Source of the DNA: an uncultured Methylophilaceae bacterium
GTDB lineage: Bacteria > Pseudomonadota > Gammaproteobacteria > Burkholderiales > Methylophilaceae
Reading direction: 5' to 3'
Assembly: GCA_903870165.1 (NCBI GenBank)
Contig: CAIQBW010000016.1
Location: 1 to 64,000, forward strand
Length of the DNA: 64,000 bases
Shown here: piece after piece, positions 19,498 to 31,747 of the stretch
Numbering within the stretch: the first letter of the stretch is position 1
Layout of the letters: every line of letters begins with the position of its first letter
Notes under the pieces: model-generated
What the model was told of the DNA's origin: nothing
Database searches by the model: none
Seen by the model: the letters and a program-made list of their open reading frames with translations, nothing else
Program-made: the position numbers and the translations under genes

Positions 19498-20661
19498 TTA
19501 GCCACGACTCCCAAAACTCATTTTTCTGACCAATCGAGATTTCACGGGCTTGAGTAAATCAAGCATCCCTAAACTCATTCCACGCAAACTTGAAACGCCA
19601 ACGATATCGTTAGAAAATAAATTGACTAAAAAATCAGTAAACATCAAACCGCGTTTGGTATCTGTTTTACGGTCTTGTTGGTAGGCGCGCATCATCGCAT
19701 TCTGCCCCCAAGCCTCTGGTGCAGTATGGGCAATTTGTTGTGCCAACTCATAAGCATCCCGCAAACCAACATTAAAGCCTTGCCCCGCAACTGGGTGCAT
19801 CGTTTGTGCTGCATTACCAATCACTACTAAATGCGGCGCGGTGACTGGATTAAGATATGAAAGTTTGAGCGGGAACGTAAGGCGTTTACCTACACTCAAA
19901 AAACGCCCAACCCGGTCACCAAAATGCCGATGCAATTGACTTAAAAACTCAGCGTCATCCAGCGCCATCACTTGAGCAACTTCGGCTTGTTTGCCCGTCC
20001 AAACCAATGAAAAATCTTTACCATTTGGCAACAAGGCAACAGGTCCCATTGGGGTAAATCGTTCATATGCGATATTGTCATGCGGCAATTCACATTTCAC
20101 TTTAGTCACCAAAGCATCGTGGCCATACATTTTGGTTTCACGCTGGATACCAGAAATATCGCCCAAGCTCCGTCCGCCATCCGCCAACACCAGAAGCGAG
20201 CTGCTTAAATGTTGTGATGTTGAAGCCTGATCAAACCTCACTGTCGCCGCATCTAAGGCGGGTTCTATATGCGTGGCTTCAGCCTCATAAATCACTTTCA
20301 CATCATTAAATTCGGCCAATGCCTCATCCAAAGCTTTTGTCAAAGCGCCATAAGAAAGGACATAGCCTAATGCTGGCAAATCATGGTCTTGGGCTTTGAG
20401 TAAGCTTCGACCAAAACTACCGCGCTGAGAAATATGAATGGTATTGATGGCTGTTGCCTGTGCATCTAACTTCGCCCAAACGCCTAACTTTTCAAGGATT
20501 GCACGGCTACCGTATGAAAGTGCCAAAGCTCGCTGGTCTTGGTAAGTAGCGCCTTTAGCGCGTGCCTCCAACATGGTAACTGCAATGGCTTTATGCTTAA
20601 GCGTCAACGCTAACGTTGCGCCTACTGGACCACCCCCAACGATAATCACAGGATCAGTCAT
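19498..20661 (-). CDS. ubiH: 2-octaprenyl-6-methoxyphenol hydroxylase-like (UbiH)
   Basis: A paralogue of the next gene (387 aa) with VIIVGGGPVGATLAL at the N-terminus and VVIGNAAQTMHPVAGQGFNVGLRDAYEL as the second FAD motif; the GNAAQT variant is usual for UbiH. It hydroxylates the ring in aerobic ubiquinone synthesis. It overlaps pepP by 8 bp, the conserved pepP-ubiH order, which is the main reason for the symbol. Confidence 0.9.
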   Translation of the reverse strand: MTDPVIIVGGGPVGATLALTLKHKAIAVTMLEARAKGATYQDQRALALSYGSRAILEKLGVWAKLDAQATAINTIHISQRGSFGRSLLKAQDHDLPALGYVLSYGALTKALDEALAEFNDVKVIYEAEATHIEPALDAATVRFDQASTSQHLSSSLLVLADGGRSLGDISGIQRETKMYGHDALVTKVKCELPHDNIAYERFTPMGPVALLPNGKDFSLVWTGKQAEVAQVMALDDAEFLSQLHRHFGDRVGRFLSVGKRLTFPLKLSYLNPVTAPHLVVIGNAAQTMHPVAGQGFNVGLRDAYELAQQIAHTAPEAWGQNAMMRAYQQDRKTDTKRGLMFTDFLVNLFSNDIVGVSSLRGMSLGMLDLLKPVKSRLVRKMSFGSRG

Positions 20662-21964
20662 CTTGCATCAAGGCCTCAATCTCGCACACTTTTTTTGGTG
20701 CAGCCTTGGTGATGATTTCACAGCCGCTTTCGGTCACTACAGCATCATCTTCAATACGAATGCCAATATTCCAAAAGTGCTCAGGCACATTATCAGCGGG
20801 GCGCACATAACAGCCCGGCTCAACGGTCAACGCCATCCCCTTTTCCAGCATTCGCCAAATGCCTTGCTTATCTTTATATTCACCAGCATCATGCACATCT
20901 AAACCTAACCAATGACCAGTACGATGCATGTAAAACTGGCGATAGCTACCTGTTTCCAGCACTTCTTCCGCACTACCTTTACACAAACCAAAATCAATAA
21001 AGCCGCGAATGAGCACATCCAATGCGGCTTCATGCGGCGCATTCCAGTGATTGCCTGGTGAAATCTTAGCGATTGCGGCGGCTTGTGAGGCTAACACCAG
21101 CTCATATAAATCTTTTTGTGCCGCGCTGAATTTTCCGTTAACCGGAAAAGTACGGGTAATGTCAGAAGCATAACCATCTAGTTCGCAACCCGCGTCAATC
21201 AGGAGCAAATCACCATCACACAACTTGGCATTGTTAGCGTTGTAATGCAAAGTGCAAGCATTTGCGCCACCTGCAACGATGCTTGTATACGCTGGCGCTT
21301 GAGCGCCGCGACTGTAAAACTCATGTAAAAATTCCGCCTCAACTTCATATTCCATCATGCCAGAGTTAGTAAACTGCATGGCACGTTGATGCGCTGACGC
21401 AGCGATATTAGCTGACTGACGCATAATGCCGATTTCGTAAGCAGACTTATACAAACGCATTTCATCTAAATGCTTACGCACATCCACCACTTCATCGGGC
21501 GCACTAACGCCCGTTCTGGCTTGTGAGCGCAATTGATTGAGCCAAGCTGTGACACGCCCATCCCAAGAAGCATCTGCACCCAAGCTGTAAAAAAGCTTAG
21601 CTTGATTCGCGATTAATTTTGGTGCTATTTCATCTAGTTGATTAATGGAGTAAGCTTCATCAATACCAAACTCAATAACTGCCGCCTCAGGCCCATACCG
21701 AAACCCATCCCAAATCTCGCGTTCCATATCTTTATCACGGCAGAACAATACCGTTTTTGGCGCTGCGCCAGCGATTATAAATAAAACAGACTCAGGCTCT
21801 TTGAAAGCAGAAAGATAATAAAAATAGCTATCAAAACGGAATGGATAATGACTATCTCGATTGCGAACAATCTCAGGCGATGTGGGAATGATCGCTACAC
21901 CCTCACCCATTGTGTTCATCAAACGACGCCGTCTTAAGCTAAACTCATCTAAATTGATTGGCAT
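20654..21964 (-). CDS. pepP: Xaa-Pro aminopeptidase PepP
   Basis: PepP removes N-terminal residues preceding proline. The 436-aa protein has the N-terminal AMP_N domain (RRRRLMNTMGEGVAIIPTSPE) and the dinuclear Mn site residues in LLIDAGCELDGYASDITRTFPVNGKFSAAQKDLYELVL, HRTGHWLGLDVHD, TVEPGCY and RIEDD. It lies 12 bp after murU and overlaps ubiH. Confidence 0.95.
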   Translation of the reverse strand: MPINLDEFSLRRRRLMNTMGEGVAIIPTSPEIVRNRDSHYPFRFDSYFYYLSAFKEPESVLFIIAGAAPKTVLFCRDKDMEREIWDGFRYGPEAAVIEFGIDEAYSINQLDEIAPKLIANQAKLFYSLGADASWDGRVTAWLNQLRSQARTGVSAPDEVVDVRKHLDEMRLYKSAYEIGIMRQSANIAASAHQRAMQFTNSGMMEYEVEAEFLHEFYSRGAQAPAYTSIVAGGANACTLHYNANNAKLCDGDLLLIDAGCELDGYASDITRTFPVNGKFSAAQKDLYELVLASQAAAIAKISPGNHWNAPHEAALDVLIRGFIDFGLCKGSAEEVLETGSYRQFYMHRTGHWLGLDVHDAGEYKDKQGIWRMLEKGMALTVEPGCYVRPADNVPEHFWNIGIRIEDDAVVTESGCEIITKAAPKKVCEIEALMQDD

Positions 21965-21976
21965 AAACTTTTCTTA

Positions 21977-23649
<1,673 letters not shown>

Positions 23650-23847
23650 TTTATCTATCCATCAACAAAATTATTTGAGGCTAAAAACGCGAAAACTGCC
23701 ATTTTTATTGTTCAAAAAAGCTAAAAAAACACATCTTTACGCTATCATACTAAGATAACGAAAAAGGTGCGTGAAGGACCATTTAATATGCGATTTTATC
23801 ACCCAAAAAGAAAGACGCGCTCACTTTAATATTCGCGAATACTGATA

Positions 23848-26415
23848 TTGAAATTTACCTCATTTATTTTTAGTGCCATCCTTGTAATTTTGAGGATGCA
23901 AATTGCTTGGGCAGATGACACCACGTCACCTGAAAGCATTACGGCAAACAACGAAGTTGTTGGGCTAACATTCGACCATGAATTGTTATCAGAATCAGCC
24001 CCCATTGAGCCAAGCGAGCAATCTTCCACTCCAAGGCCAGATGTGCGTATCAAACTACGCATGAGTAAAAGCATCAATAATTTTGAAAGCCTAAACAATC
24101 TAGAAGAAATCGACACCCTTGACGCATTAAGCATTAAAAATCAAGCTGATAAAGAAACCGCCATCATCGCTAATGGTGGTGTAATCATTGAAGGCGACCG
24201 AATCACAGAGCTTCTTGACCGGAACATCACCGTTTTTGGAAATGGCGTATTGAAAAACAAAAGCTCATCAATTAGTGGTGATCGCATAGAGTTTGATCTT
24301 CTAACACACTCTCTAACTTCATCAGGCAACGCCATCTTTGATAACAAAGATATTCTCACAAAAGGCACTCAACTTCATCAGAACATTGATGAAAATACTG
24401 GTGAAATGATTAAACCAGTTTTCACATTTTACAAAAACTTCATCACTGTAGCACCTGACCGAACTTTACTAGGAGGACCAGCAATTCTTGGACAGACCCC
24501 ATCGGCCATTAAAGAATATAAGCCAAACGCTCCGAAGGATAATGAAAACAAACAAAACCAAGCTAGAGGCGACGCTGATATGCTTTATTTCGACGGGGAG
24601 ACAAAGAAACGTCTTATTAACGCTAGATACACTACTTGTTCAACCAACTCGGACGACTGGTACATCAACTCAAAAGAGATTACTTTAAACACCGAGTCTA
24701 ATAAGGCAGTTGCAACAAATGCCACAATTGAGTTTAAAAAAATACCTATCCTTTATACGCCTTGGATGAGCTTTCCATACGCCAATCAAAGACAGTCAGG
24801 CTTCATTAATCCTACTATGGGAAGCACTACTAGCAGCGGATTTGAAATGGATTTTCCAATATATTGGAACATCTCACCTGATATGGATGCTACCGAAACA
24901 AATCGCTACTTAAGTAAACGTGGTTTGCAATTAAATGGTGAATTTAGATATTTAATAGAAAACAATAAATCTTACGGCATTGAGCAGTTGCAATACTTAG
25001 CTAATGACAACCTTGCACACAAAGACAGGTATTTTATTGGCTCATATAATAAACAAGATTTTGGCAATGGCTTAAGTATGGGTATTAACTATAATCGTGT
25101 ATCAGACAATCAATACTTCTCAGACCTATCAACCCAGATTTTAATAACCAGTCAGGTTAACCTGCCACAACAATTTACAGTTAACTATAATAAATATGGA
25201 TGGCAATTTGGCACGACAATTGAAAAATTTCAAAACTTAGATCTTTCCTCCTACTCTTACGAGCGCCTGCCACAAATCTATCTAAACCGCAGTGACAGTT
25301 TCGATTGGGGGAAAAGCACATTTCAAAACCAATATACTGAATTTAAAATTGACCCGCTTGCTACCAATCAAGCAGTTAAATCCGGCTCTCGCTTGTTATC
25401 ACAAGCAAGCGCAAGCTTCCCAATTAACAGTGCCTATGGGTTCATAACCCCCAAAATTGGATTTAATTATGCAAATTATAATTTAACTGATGTGGACCCA
25501 GTTCTTTCAGGTTCGCAATATGGAACCATGCTTGATCAATCCTCAACAAGAAACATTCCCATCTTTAGTTTAGACAGCGGCCTTTTCTTTGAAAAGGAAA
25601 TAAAGTACGCAGATGAATCCTATACTCAAACTTTGGAACCACGGCTATTCTATGTCTACGTGCCTTACCAAGACCAATCAAAAATGCCTGTTTTCGACAG
25701 CGCATTGGCCGATCTCAATATGGGAACCCTTTTTTCAGAGAACCAATATGTTGGTGGGGATAGAGTTAATAATGCGAACCAACTAAGTATGGCCATCAGC
25801 TCAAACATTCTTGACTCAAACGGAAGACAACTAGTGGGAGTGTCTTTAGGCGAGCGACTTTATTTTACAAATCAACGTGTATTTTTACCCGGAGAAATAG
25901 TTCGCTCTGGAGATCGATCTGATTTAATAGGAACATTGACAGCAACGCTTACAAACGCCGTGAAAATTTCTTCCGCATTAGACTACAGCACCGATTCTGG
26001 ACAAATAATTAAGGGGAATCTTGGCTTACGTTATAATCCAACTCCGGGTAAGAGCTTGAACTTAAGCTATCGATATACGAAGGACAACATAAATCAAGTG
26101 GTTGGCTCAACTCAATGGGCAATTGGGCATGGATATTATGCTCTTGCAAATCTTAACTACTCAATTTTAGACGGGAAAACGGTCGAAATGGTTACAGGGG
26201 TTGAGTATGATGCGGGCTGCTGGCAATCTAGATTTGTAGTTCAACGCGTTCAAACGGCAACCGCTCAAGCAAACTATGCCTTCTTCTATCAACTTGTGCT
26301 TGGGGGAATGACGTCCATCGGCACTAGCCCGCTTGATATCCTCCATAGAACCATTACTGGATATAAAAACAGCTCTATGATTCCTGATAATTATAGACAA
26401 GAATACAATGAATAA
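23848..26415 (+). CDS. lptD: LPS-assembly outer-membrane protein LptD
   Basis: LptD, with LptE, inserts lipopolysaccharide into the outer leaflet. The 855-aa protein starts at TTG (23848) with a signal peptide ending AWAD, then an OstA/LptA-like jellyroll (TAIIANGGVIIEGDRITELL and following) and the large C-terminal barrel. The conserved cysteines in TTCSTNSDDWYI and YDAGCWQSRFVVQR suit the domain-bridging disulfide. The intervening plug/jellyroll is acidic and Asn-rich. surA, its chaperone, follows directly. Confidence 0.95.
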   Translation: MKFTSFIFSAILVILRMQIAWADDTTSPESITANNEVVGLTFDHELLSESAPIEPSEQSSTPRPDVRIKLRMSKSINNFESLNNLEEIDTLDALSIKNQADKETAIIANGGVIIEGDRITELLDRNITVFGNGVLKNKSSSISGDRIEFDLLTHSLTSSGNAIFDNKDILTKGTQLHQNIDENTGEMIKPVFTFYKNFITVAPDRTLLGGPAILGQTPSAIKEYKPNAPKDNENKQNQARGDADMLYFDGETKKRLINARYTTCSTNSDDWYINSKEITLNTESNKAVATNATIEFKKIPILYTPWMSFPYANQRQSGFINPTMGSTTSSGFEMDFPIYWNISPDMDATETNRYLSKRGLQLNGEFRYLIENNKSYGIEQLQYLANDNLAHKDRYFIGSYNKQDFGNGLSMGINYNRVSDNQYFSDLSTQILITSQVNLPQQFTVNYNKYGWQFGTTIEKFQNLDLSSYSYERLPQIYLNRSDSFDWGKSTFQNQYTEFKIDPLATNQAVKSGSRLLSQASASFPINSAYGFITPKIGFNYANYNLTDVDPVLSGSQYGTMLDQSSTRNIPIFSLDSGLFFEKEIKYADESYTQTLEPRLFYVYVPYQDQSKMPVFDSALADLNMGTLFSENQYVGGDRVNNANQLSMAISSNILDSNGRQLVGVSLGERLYFTNQRVFLPGEIVRSGDRSDLIGTLTATLTNAVKISSALDYSTDSGQIIKGNLGLRYNPTPGKSLNLSYRYTKDNINQVVGSTQWAIGHGYYALANLNYSILDGKTVEMVTGVEYDAGCWQSRFVVQRVQTATAQANYAFFYQLVLGGMTSIGTSPLDILHRTITGYKNSSMIPDNYRQEYNE

Positions 26416-26431
26416 AATATACGGAGCACGA

Positions 26432-27739
26432 ATGTTCAATTTGAAATTTGTATCAATTTTTAGTCTGCTTTTATTCTGCTTATCAGTCAATTCTGAGCCT
26501 TTAATGCAATCTGAAATCATCAAAATGGACCGCATTGTTGCGATCGTTGATCAGGTGGTTATTACCGAAAATGAATTAGCGGACCGAATTAAAACGGTGA
26601 CTGCTCAGCTAGAAAAACAAGGTACAGAATTGCCGCCACCAGCTGTGCTAGAAAAACAAATTCTTGAGCGTATGATTACTGACAGCCTTCAGTTGCAGTT
26701 TGCTAGCCAAACTGGGTTGCGGGTCGATGATAATCAATTGGATAAAACCATCGAGCGTATTGCAAATCAAAACAAAATGGATATTCCAACTTTCAAAAAG
26801 GCCTTGTTAGAGGATGGCATCCAATATCGGAAATTCAGAGAGGATATCCGCAACGAAATTACCTTAGCCCGCCTTCGTGAAAGAGAAGTAGATAACCGGA
26901 TTAATATTACCGAGTCAGAGATTGATAGTTTTATTGCCATGCAAGCTGCATCAAACAGCTCTGACGAATTTGAAATCTCGCATATTCTGGTTCGTGCTCC
27001 CGAAGATACAGCCCCTGAAGATTTAAAAAAGCTTCGTGCAAAAGCAGAGGAAGCCCTTACGCAACTCCAAGGCGGAAAAGACTTTGCTAAAATTTCTGCT
27101 AGCTTTTCGGATGCTCCGAATGCGCTTGAAGGTGGTAGCTTGGGTTGGAAAAATGGCTCTCAAATTCCAGCGCTATTCTTTGAGGCACTGAAACCACTTA
27201 AAGCCGGCGAGGTCAGCGGAATTTTACGCAGCCCAAACGGCTTTCATATCCTAAAAGTAACGAATCGTCGTGGCGGCACATCACCACTAGTTGTTGGTCA
27301 AACGCATGTTCGCCACATTCTAATTAAATTTAGCGAAGTCGTTTCAGAAAAAGATGCGATGACTCGAATGATAAGCATTAAAGAGCGTCTTGATAATGGC
27401 GAAAAATTTGAAGATTTAGCTCGTCAATACTCAGATGATGGCTCAGCAAAAAGTGGTGGAGACCTGGGCTGGGTAAATCCTGGTGATACAGTGCCTGAGT
27501 TTGAAAAAACCATGAACGCACTTGCCCCAGGTGAAATCAGCAACATCATCAAAACGCAATTTGGCTTACATATTTTGCAAGTGATTGATCGTCGCAATCA
27601 AGACATGTCTAAAGAAGCTGCACGAATCAAAGCGCGCCAAGAAATCCGAGCCAGAAAATCGGATGAAGCTTTTCAAGATTGGGTGCGTGAGCTACGTGAC
27701 CGAGCTTTTGTTGAGCTTAGACTCGAAGATAAGTACTAA
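26432..27739 (+). CDS. surA: Periplasmic chaperone / peptidyl-prolyl isomerase SurA
   Basis: SurA escorts outer-membrane proteins such as LptD through the periplasm. It has a signal peptide, an N-terminal chaperone domain (VDQVVITENELADRIK...), and two parvulin domains (FEISHILVRAP... and VRHILIKFSE...). I prefer ATG 26432 (MFNLKF), which has GGAG five bases upstream and gives a clean signal peptide; an ATG at 26408 overlapping lptD by 8 bp is the alternative. pdxA follows 14 bp later. Confidence 0.94.
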   Translation: MFNLKFVSIFSLLLFCLSVNSEPLMQSEIIKMDRIVAIVDQVVITENELADRIKTVTAQLEKQGTELPPPAVLEKQILERMITDSLQLQFASQTGLRVDDNQLDKTIERIANQNKMDIPTFKKALLEDGIQYRKFREDIRNEITLARLREREVDNRINITESEIDSFIAMQAASNSSDEFEISHILVRAPEDTAPEDLKKLRAKAEEALTQLQGGKDFAKISASFSDAPNALEGGSLGWKNGSQIPALFFEALKPLKAGEVSGILRSPNGFHILKVTNRRGGTSPLVVGQTHVRHILIKFSEVVSEKDAMTRMISIKERLDNGEKFEDLARQYSDDGSAKSGGDLGWVNPGDTVPEFEKTMNALAPGEISNIIKTQFGLHILQVIDRRNQDMSKEAARIKARQEIRARKSDEAFQDWVRELRDRAFVELRLEDKY

Positions 27740-27753
27740 GCTTTAATCCTGAC

Positions 27754-28761
27754 GTGGCAACCACACTACCTCGTATAGTTATTACCGCTGGGGAACCGGC
27801 AGGCATCGGCTTAGATTTATGTGCCATGCTGGCACATCAAGCGCTTGCGGCTAACATCGTGGTGATTGCCGACCAAGACGCTTTGCGAGCTCGCGCTAAA
27901 GCACTCAATATAAAATTGGACATAGCTTTATACCAAGCAGATCAAGCCCCCTCTGCACATGCTGGTAACGGCAAAATTACTCTGTTGCATCAAAAAACTA
28001 CCACCGTGGTTGCCGCAGGCAAACTAGACAAAGCCAACAGCGCTTATGTTTTAAAAATGCTATCAACTGCGCTTAAAGCCTGCCAAGAAAGCAAGTTTGA
28101 CGCGATGGTCACCGCCCCAGTGCACAAAGGCATCATTAATGAAGCAGGCTTTAAGTTTAGTGGCCACACCGAATTTTTAGCTGAAGAAACCAACACTGAA
28201 CAAGTGGTGATGATGCTGGTTGGTGGCGGGATGAGGGTTGCGCTAGCAACAACGCATTTGCCACTGACTAAAGTAAGTGAAGCAATCACAGCCGATAGTC
28301 TCACAACAACCATTCGCATTTTGGATGCTGATCTTAAGCAAAAATTTGGCATCGCGAACCCTCATATGATGGTCGCTGGGCTCAATCCGCATGCAGGCGA
28401 AAATGGCTATTTGGGTGATGAGGAAATCAAAACGATCACGCCAGTGTTAGAAAATTTACGTGCTGAGGGCATGAATTTAATTGGCCCACTTCCTGCCGAC
28501 ACAATGTTTTCGCAAAAAAATATTGCTCAAACTGATGCTTTCTTAGCCATGTATCACGACCAAGGATTAGCAGTGCTAAAACACGCCAGCTTTGGCGAAG
28601 GCGTGAACGTCACACTTGGCCTGCCGATTATTCGGACTTCTGTTGACCATGGTACGGCGTTAGACCTAGCTGGCAAAGGCAATATTGAAATTGGAAGCTT
28701 AATTGCGGCAATCAAACTAGCCATTAAATTAGCGCACACAAAACGAAATACGATATCTTAA
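27754..28761 (+). CDS. pdxA: 4-hydroxythreonine-4-phosphate dehydrogenase PdxA
   Basis: PdxA acts in pyridoxal-phosphate synthesis. The 335-aa protein shows ITAGEPAGIGLDL at the N-terminus, TAPVHKGIINEAG, FSGHTEFLAE, AGLNPHAGENGYLGDEE and MYHDQGLAVLK, including its metal-binding histidines. The start codon is GTG. The stop overlaps the ksgA start by one base. Confidence 0.96.
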   Translation: MATTLPRIVITAGEPAGIGLDLCAMLAHQALAANIVVIADQDALRARAKALNIKLDIALYQADQAPSAHAGNGKITLLHQKTTTVVAAGKLDKANSAYVLKMLSTALKACQESKFDAMVTAPVHKGIINEAGFKFSGHTEFLAEETNTEQVVMMLVGGGMRVALATTHLPLTKVSEAITADSLTTTIRILDADLKQKFGIANPHMMVAGLNPHAGENGYLGDEEIKTITPVLENLRAEGMNLIGPLPADTMFSQKNIAQTDAFLAMYHDQGLAVLKHASFGEGVNVTLGLPIIRTSVDHGTALDLAGKGNIEIGSLIAAIKLAIKLAHTKRNTIS

Positions 28762-29540
28762 TGAAACATATTGCAAAAAAACGCTTCGGCCAAAACTTTC
28801 TGACTGACCAAGGCGTCATCTTTAGCTTAGTGGAAGCCATTTCACCAAAGGCTGATGAATTAATGGTCGAAATTGGCCCTGGTTTAGGCGCACTGACACA
28901 GCCGCTACTCAAAAAAATTAATCATCTACACGTGGTTGAAATCGACCGTGACATTATTAGCTGGATGGAAAGCTTTTACCCAAAAAACAAACTGACCATC
29001 CATAACTCTGACGCACTGAAATTCAACTTCGCGGAACTTGCAAAGCTCAGCCCAGACCACAAAATTCGCGTCACAGGCAACTTGCCTTACAACATTTCTA
29101 CGCCGATTTTGTTTCATCTATTGAGCAACATCGACAGCATTATCGATATGCATTTTATGCTGCAAAAAGAAGTGGTTGAGCGCATGGTAGCAGCCCCAAC
29201 AACTTCAGAATATGGGCGACTTTCAGTGATGTTGCAATATCGCTTGAAGATGGAATATCTCATTACAGTGCCCCCTGAGGCCTTTGACCCAGCACCAAAA
29301 GTGGAATCAGCCTTTGTCAGATGCGTGCCACACGACGCACTGCCCTACACAGCCAAAAACGAAGCGCTTTTTGCAAAAGTGGTGACTGCAGCTTTTGGCC
29401 AACGCCGCAAAACTTTACGTAACACACTAAAAGAATATTTAGATGATGCAGGCTTTACAGCCGTTGGCATTGACTCAGGACTCCGAGCTGAAAATTTATC
29501 GGTCGCACAATTTGTGTCGATTGCAAACTTTTTAGCCTGA
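28761..29540 (+). CDS. rsmA: 16S rRNA dimethyladenosine transferase RsmA/KsgA
   Basis: RsmA dimethylates two adjacent adenosines in helix 45 of 16S rRNA late in 30S assembly. Seen are KKRFGQNFLTD, the SAM site VEIGPGLGALT, and the catalytic NLPYNIS, with the C-terminal FGQRRKTLRN. Length 259 aa is normal. It is coupled to pdxA by a one-base overlap, the conserved surA-pdxA-ksgA order. Confidence 0.97.
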   Translation: MKHIAKKRFGQNFLTDQGVIFSLVEAISPKADELMVEIGPGLGALTQPLLKKINHLHVVEIDRDIISWMESFYPKNKLTIHNSDALKFNFAELAKLSPDHKIRVTGNLPYNISTPILFHLLSNIDSIIDMHFMLQKEVVERMVAAPTTSEYGRLSVMLQYRLKMEYLITVPPEAFDPAPKVESAFVRCVPHDALPYTAKNEALFAKVVTAAFGQRRKTLRNTLKEYLDDAGFTAVGIDSGLRAENLSVAQFVSIANFLA

Positions 29541-30239
<699 letters not shown>

Positions 30240-30268
30240 GTTAATTTCAGCAAAAAAGCATAGTAGTT

Positions 30269-30298
30269 TTTGACAAGGGCTCGCCAAACCCATAAAAT
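30269..30298 (+). promoter_or_regulatory. Sigma-70 promoter of the original tRNA-Met gene
   Basis: TTGACA at 30269-30274 and TAAAAT at 30293-30298, spaced 18 bp, precede the tRNA 5' end by 32 bp. It now drives only the truncated tRNA copy at the left end of the island. Confidence 0.75.
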
Positions 30299-30330
30299 GG
30301 TGGGCTTGCTTAATCGCAAGTCACTAGGAT

Positions 30331-30370
30331 GGTGATGTAGCTCAGCTGGTTAGAGCGCAGGATTCATAAT
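30331..30370 (+). pseudogene. Truncated tRNA-Met, 5' half (left island junction)
   Basis: These 40 nt are identical to the first 40 nt of the complete tRNA-Met at 37609 and stop in the anticodon loop right after ATTCATAAT. The identity begins exactly at the first base of the mature tRNA. The variable loop, T arm and acceptor 3' strand are replaced by island sequence. It is the chromosomal half left by integration of the island. Confidence 0.9.
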
Positions 30371-30380
30371 GGAATCCTGC
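30357..30380. other. attL core: perfect inverted repeat at the island left end
   Basis: GCAGGATTC (30357-30365) and GAATCCTGC (30372-30380) are perfect inverted repeats around a 6-nt spacer ATAATG. This 9-6-9 layout is what a tyrosine recombinase core site looks like, with crossover expected in the ATAAT shared with the right end. The assignment as attL is inferred from this symmetry and the 40-bp direct repeat. Confidence 0.7.
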
Positions 30381-30465
30381 ATCATCCTCAAACTCTTATT
30401 CTAGAACCATCCAATACAATTAATCCCTGCTGCTTTCCCAAAATCAGCACAGGAAGGGATTTAGG

Positions 30466-31458
30466 ATGGCTTCTTTCTCCAAAACTAAGTTTGACACCTA
30501 TCGTGTCCAAGTCAGACGCAGTGGTATTCCATCTATCAGTCAAACATTCAAGACCAAAGAACAAGCCCTTATCTGGGCTCGGAAAATTGAATACGAATTA
30601 GACACTGGCATTTACCTCAGCAAAGAAAATACGGAACGTATAACCTTTGCCGAACTCGCGACTCGTTATATCAATGAGGTCAGCCCTAAAAAGAAGGGGG
30701 CCAAGCAAGAAACCTATCGTCTAAGTAAAATCATCAGAGAATTTAAAGACTTTCGAATGCATCAAATCAAGAGCATGCATATTGCGACTTATCGGGATAT
30801 GTTACTTAAACAGGGCTATGCTCCTGCATCTGTCCTCAATGACCTCAGTTTGATTAGCCAAGTGTTCGAGATGTCTATCAAAGAATGGGGTATCCCCCTA
30901 TCCAACAATCCATGCCGAAACATTAAAAAGCCTAAAGTGACCAATCAACGTTCAAGGACACTGACCAAAGAGGAAGAGGCACTTTTATTACATTACGCAA
31001 CCCTATCTAAAGCAAAGCTACTCCCCCATCTCATTAAAATAGCCCTAGAAACTGGCATGCGACTTGGTGAACTACTATCACTCACATGGAATCATGTTTA
31101 TCTAGATAGGCGGTTTGCTTATTTGCCTGATACCAAGAATGGAACATCAAGGTCGGTTCCACTATCTTCTAAAGCAATTCAAGAGTTTGGAAACATAAAA
31201 AGGCACCCTGACAACAATCGAATCTTTTGGACTTGGACTCACAACAGAGCCGTACAGAATGTTTGGCAAAGAGTTTGCATTAAAGCAGGGATAGATAATT
31301 TACATTTCCATGACCTACGGCACGAAGCGACAACTCGCTTATCGGAAAAGCTGCCCAATATCTTAGAACTGTCATCCGTCACAGGCCATAAAGACTTGAG
31401 AATGCTGAAACGCTACTATCATCCAAAAGCTGAAGAACTCGCTCTAAAGTTAGGGTAG
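30466..31458 (+). CDS. Tyrosine recombinase (site-specific integrase)
   Basis: The 330-aa protein has an N-terminal arm/SAM-like DNA-binding domain (to about residue 150) and a C-terminal catalytic domain. Catalytic residues visible are Arg199 (ETGMRLGELL), Lys224 (TKNGTSR), His282-x-x-Arg285 (HDLRHE), His308 (TGHKD) and nucleophile Tyr317 (KRYYHP). All are present, so it should be active. It sits 96 bp inside the left island end, as expected for the enzyme acting on the tRNA-Met attachment site. Confidence 0.95.
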   Translation: MASFSKTKFDTYRVQVRRSGIPSISQTFKTKEQALIWARKIEYELDTGIYLSKENTERITFAELATRYINEVSPKKKGAKQETYRLSKIIREFKDFRMHQIKSMHIATYRDMLLKQGYAPASVLNDLSLISQVFEMSIKEWGIPLSNNPCRNIKKPKVTNQRSRTLTKEEEALLLHYATLSKAKLLPHLIKIALETGMRLGELLSLTWNHVYLDRRFAYLPDTKNGTSRSVPLSSKAIQEFGNIKRHPDNNRIFWTWTHNRAVQNVWQRVCIKAGIDNLHFHDLRHEATTRLSEKLPNILELSSVTGHKDLRMLKRYYHPKAEELALKLG

Positions 31459-31747
31459 AGAAAATACTCTAGGGACAATTTAAATTTGATGGCTTATGCA
31501 AGGTGATAGACTGCAAAAGATAACGCGTTCTAGACGCATAATGTGCATACGAAGCACCATTTAAACGCTAAATAGCTACATCTTTAGTTTGTTTTTTGGT
31601 GCTAAATGCTAACTATATGCATCAATGAGTTGTAAGAGCATAATAGCCTTAAATATTATATGGATTTTATGGTTTGTCTCATGCAATTAAAAAAGCCCCA
31701 GTAATGACAAATGCGGTTAATTTACTTAATACTGTTAGAAAATAACC

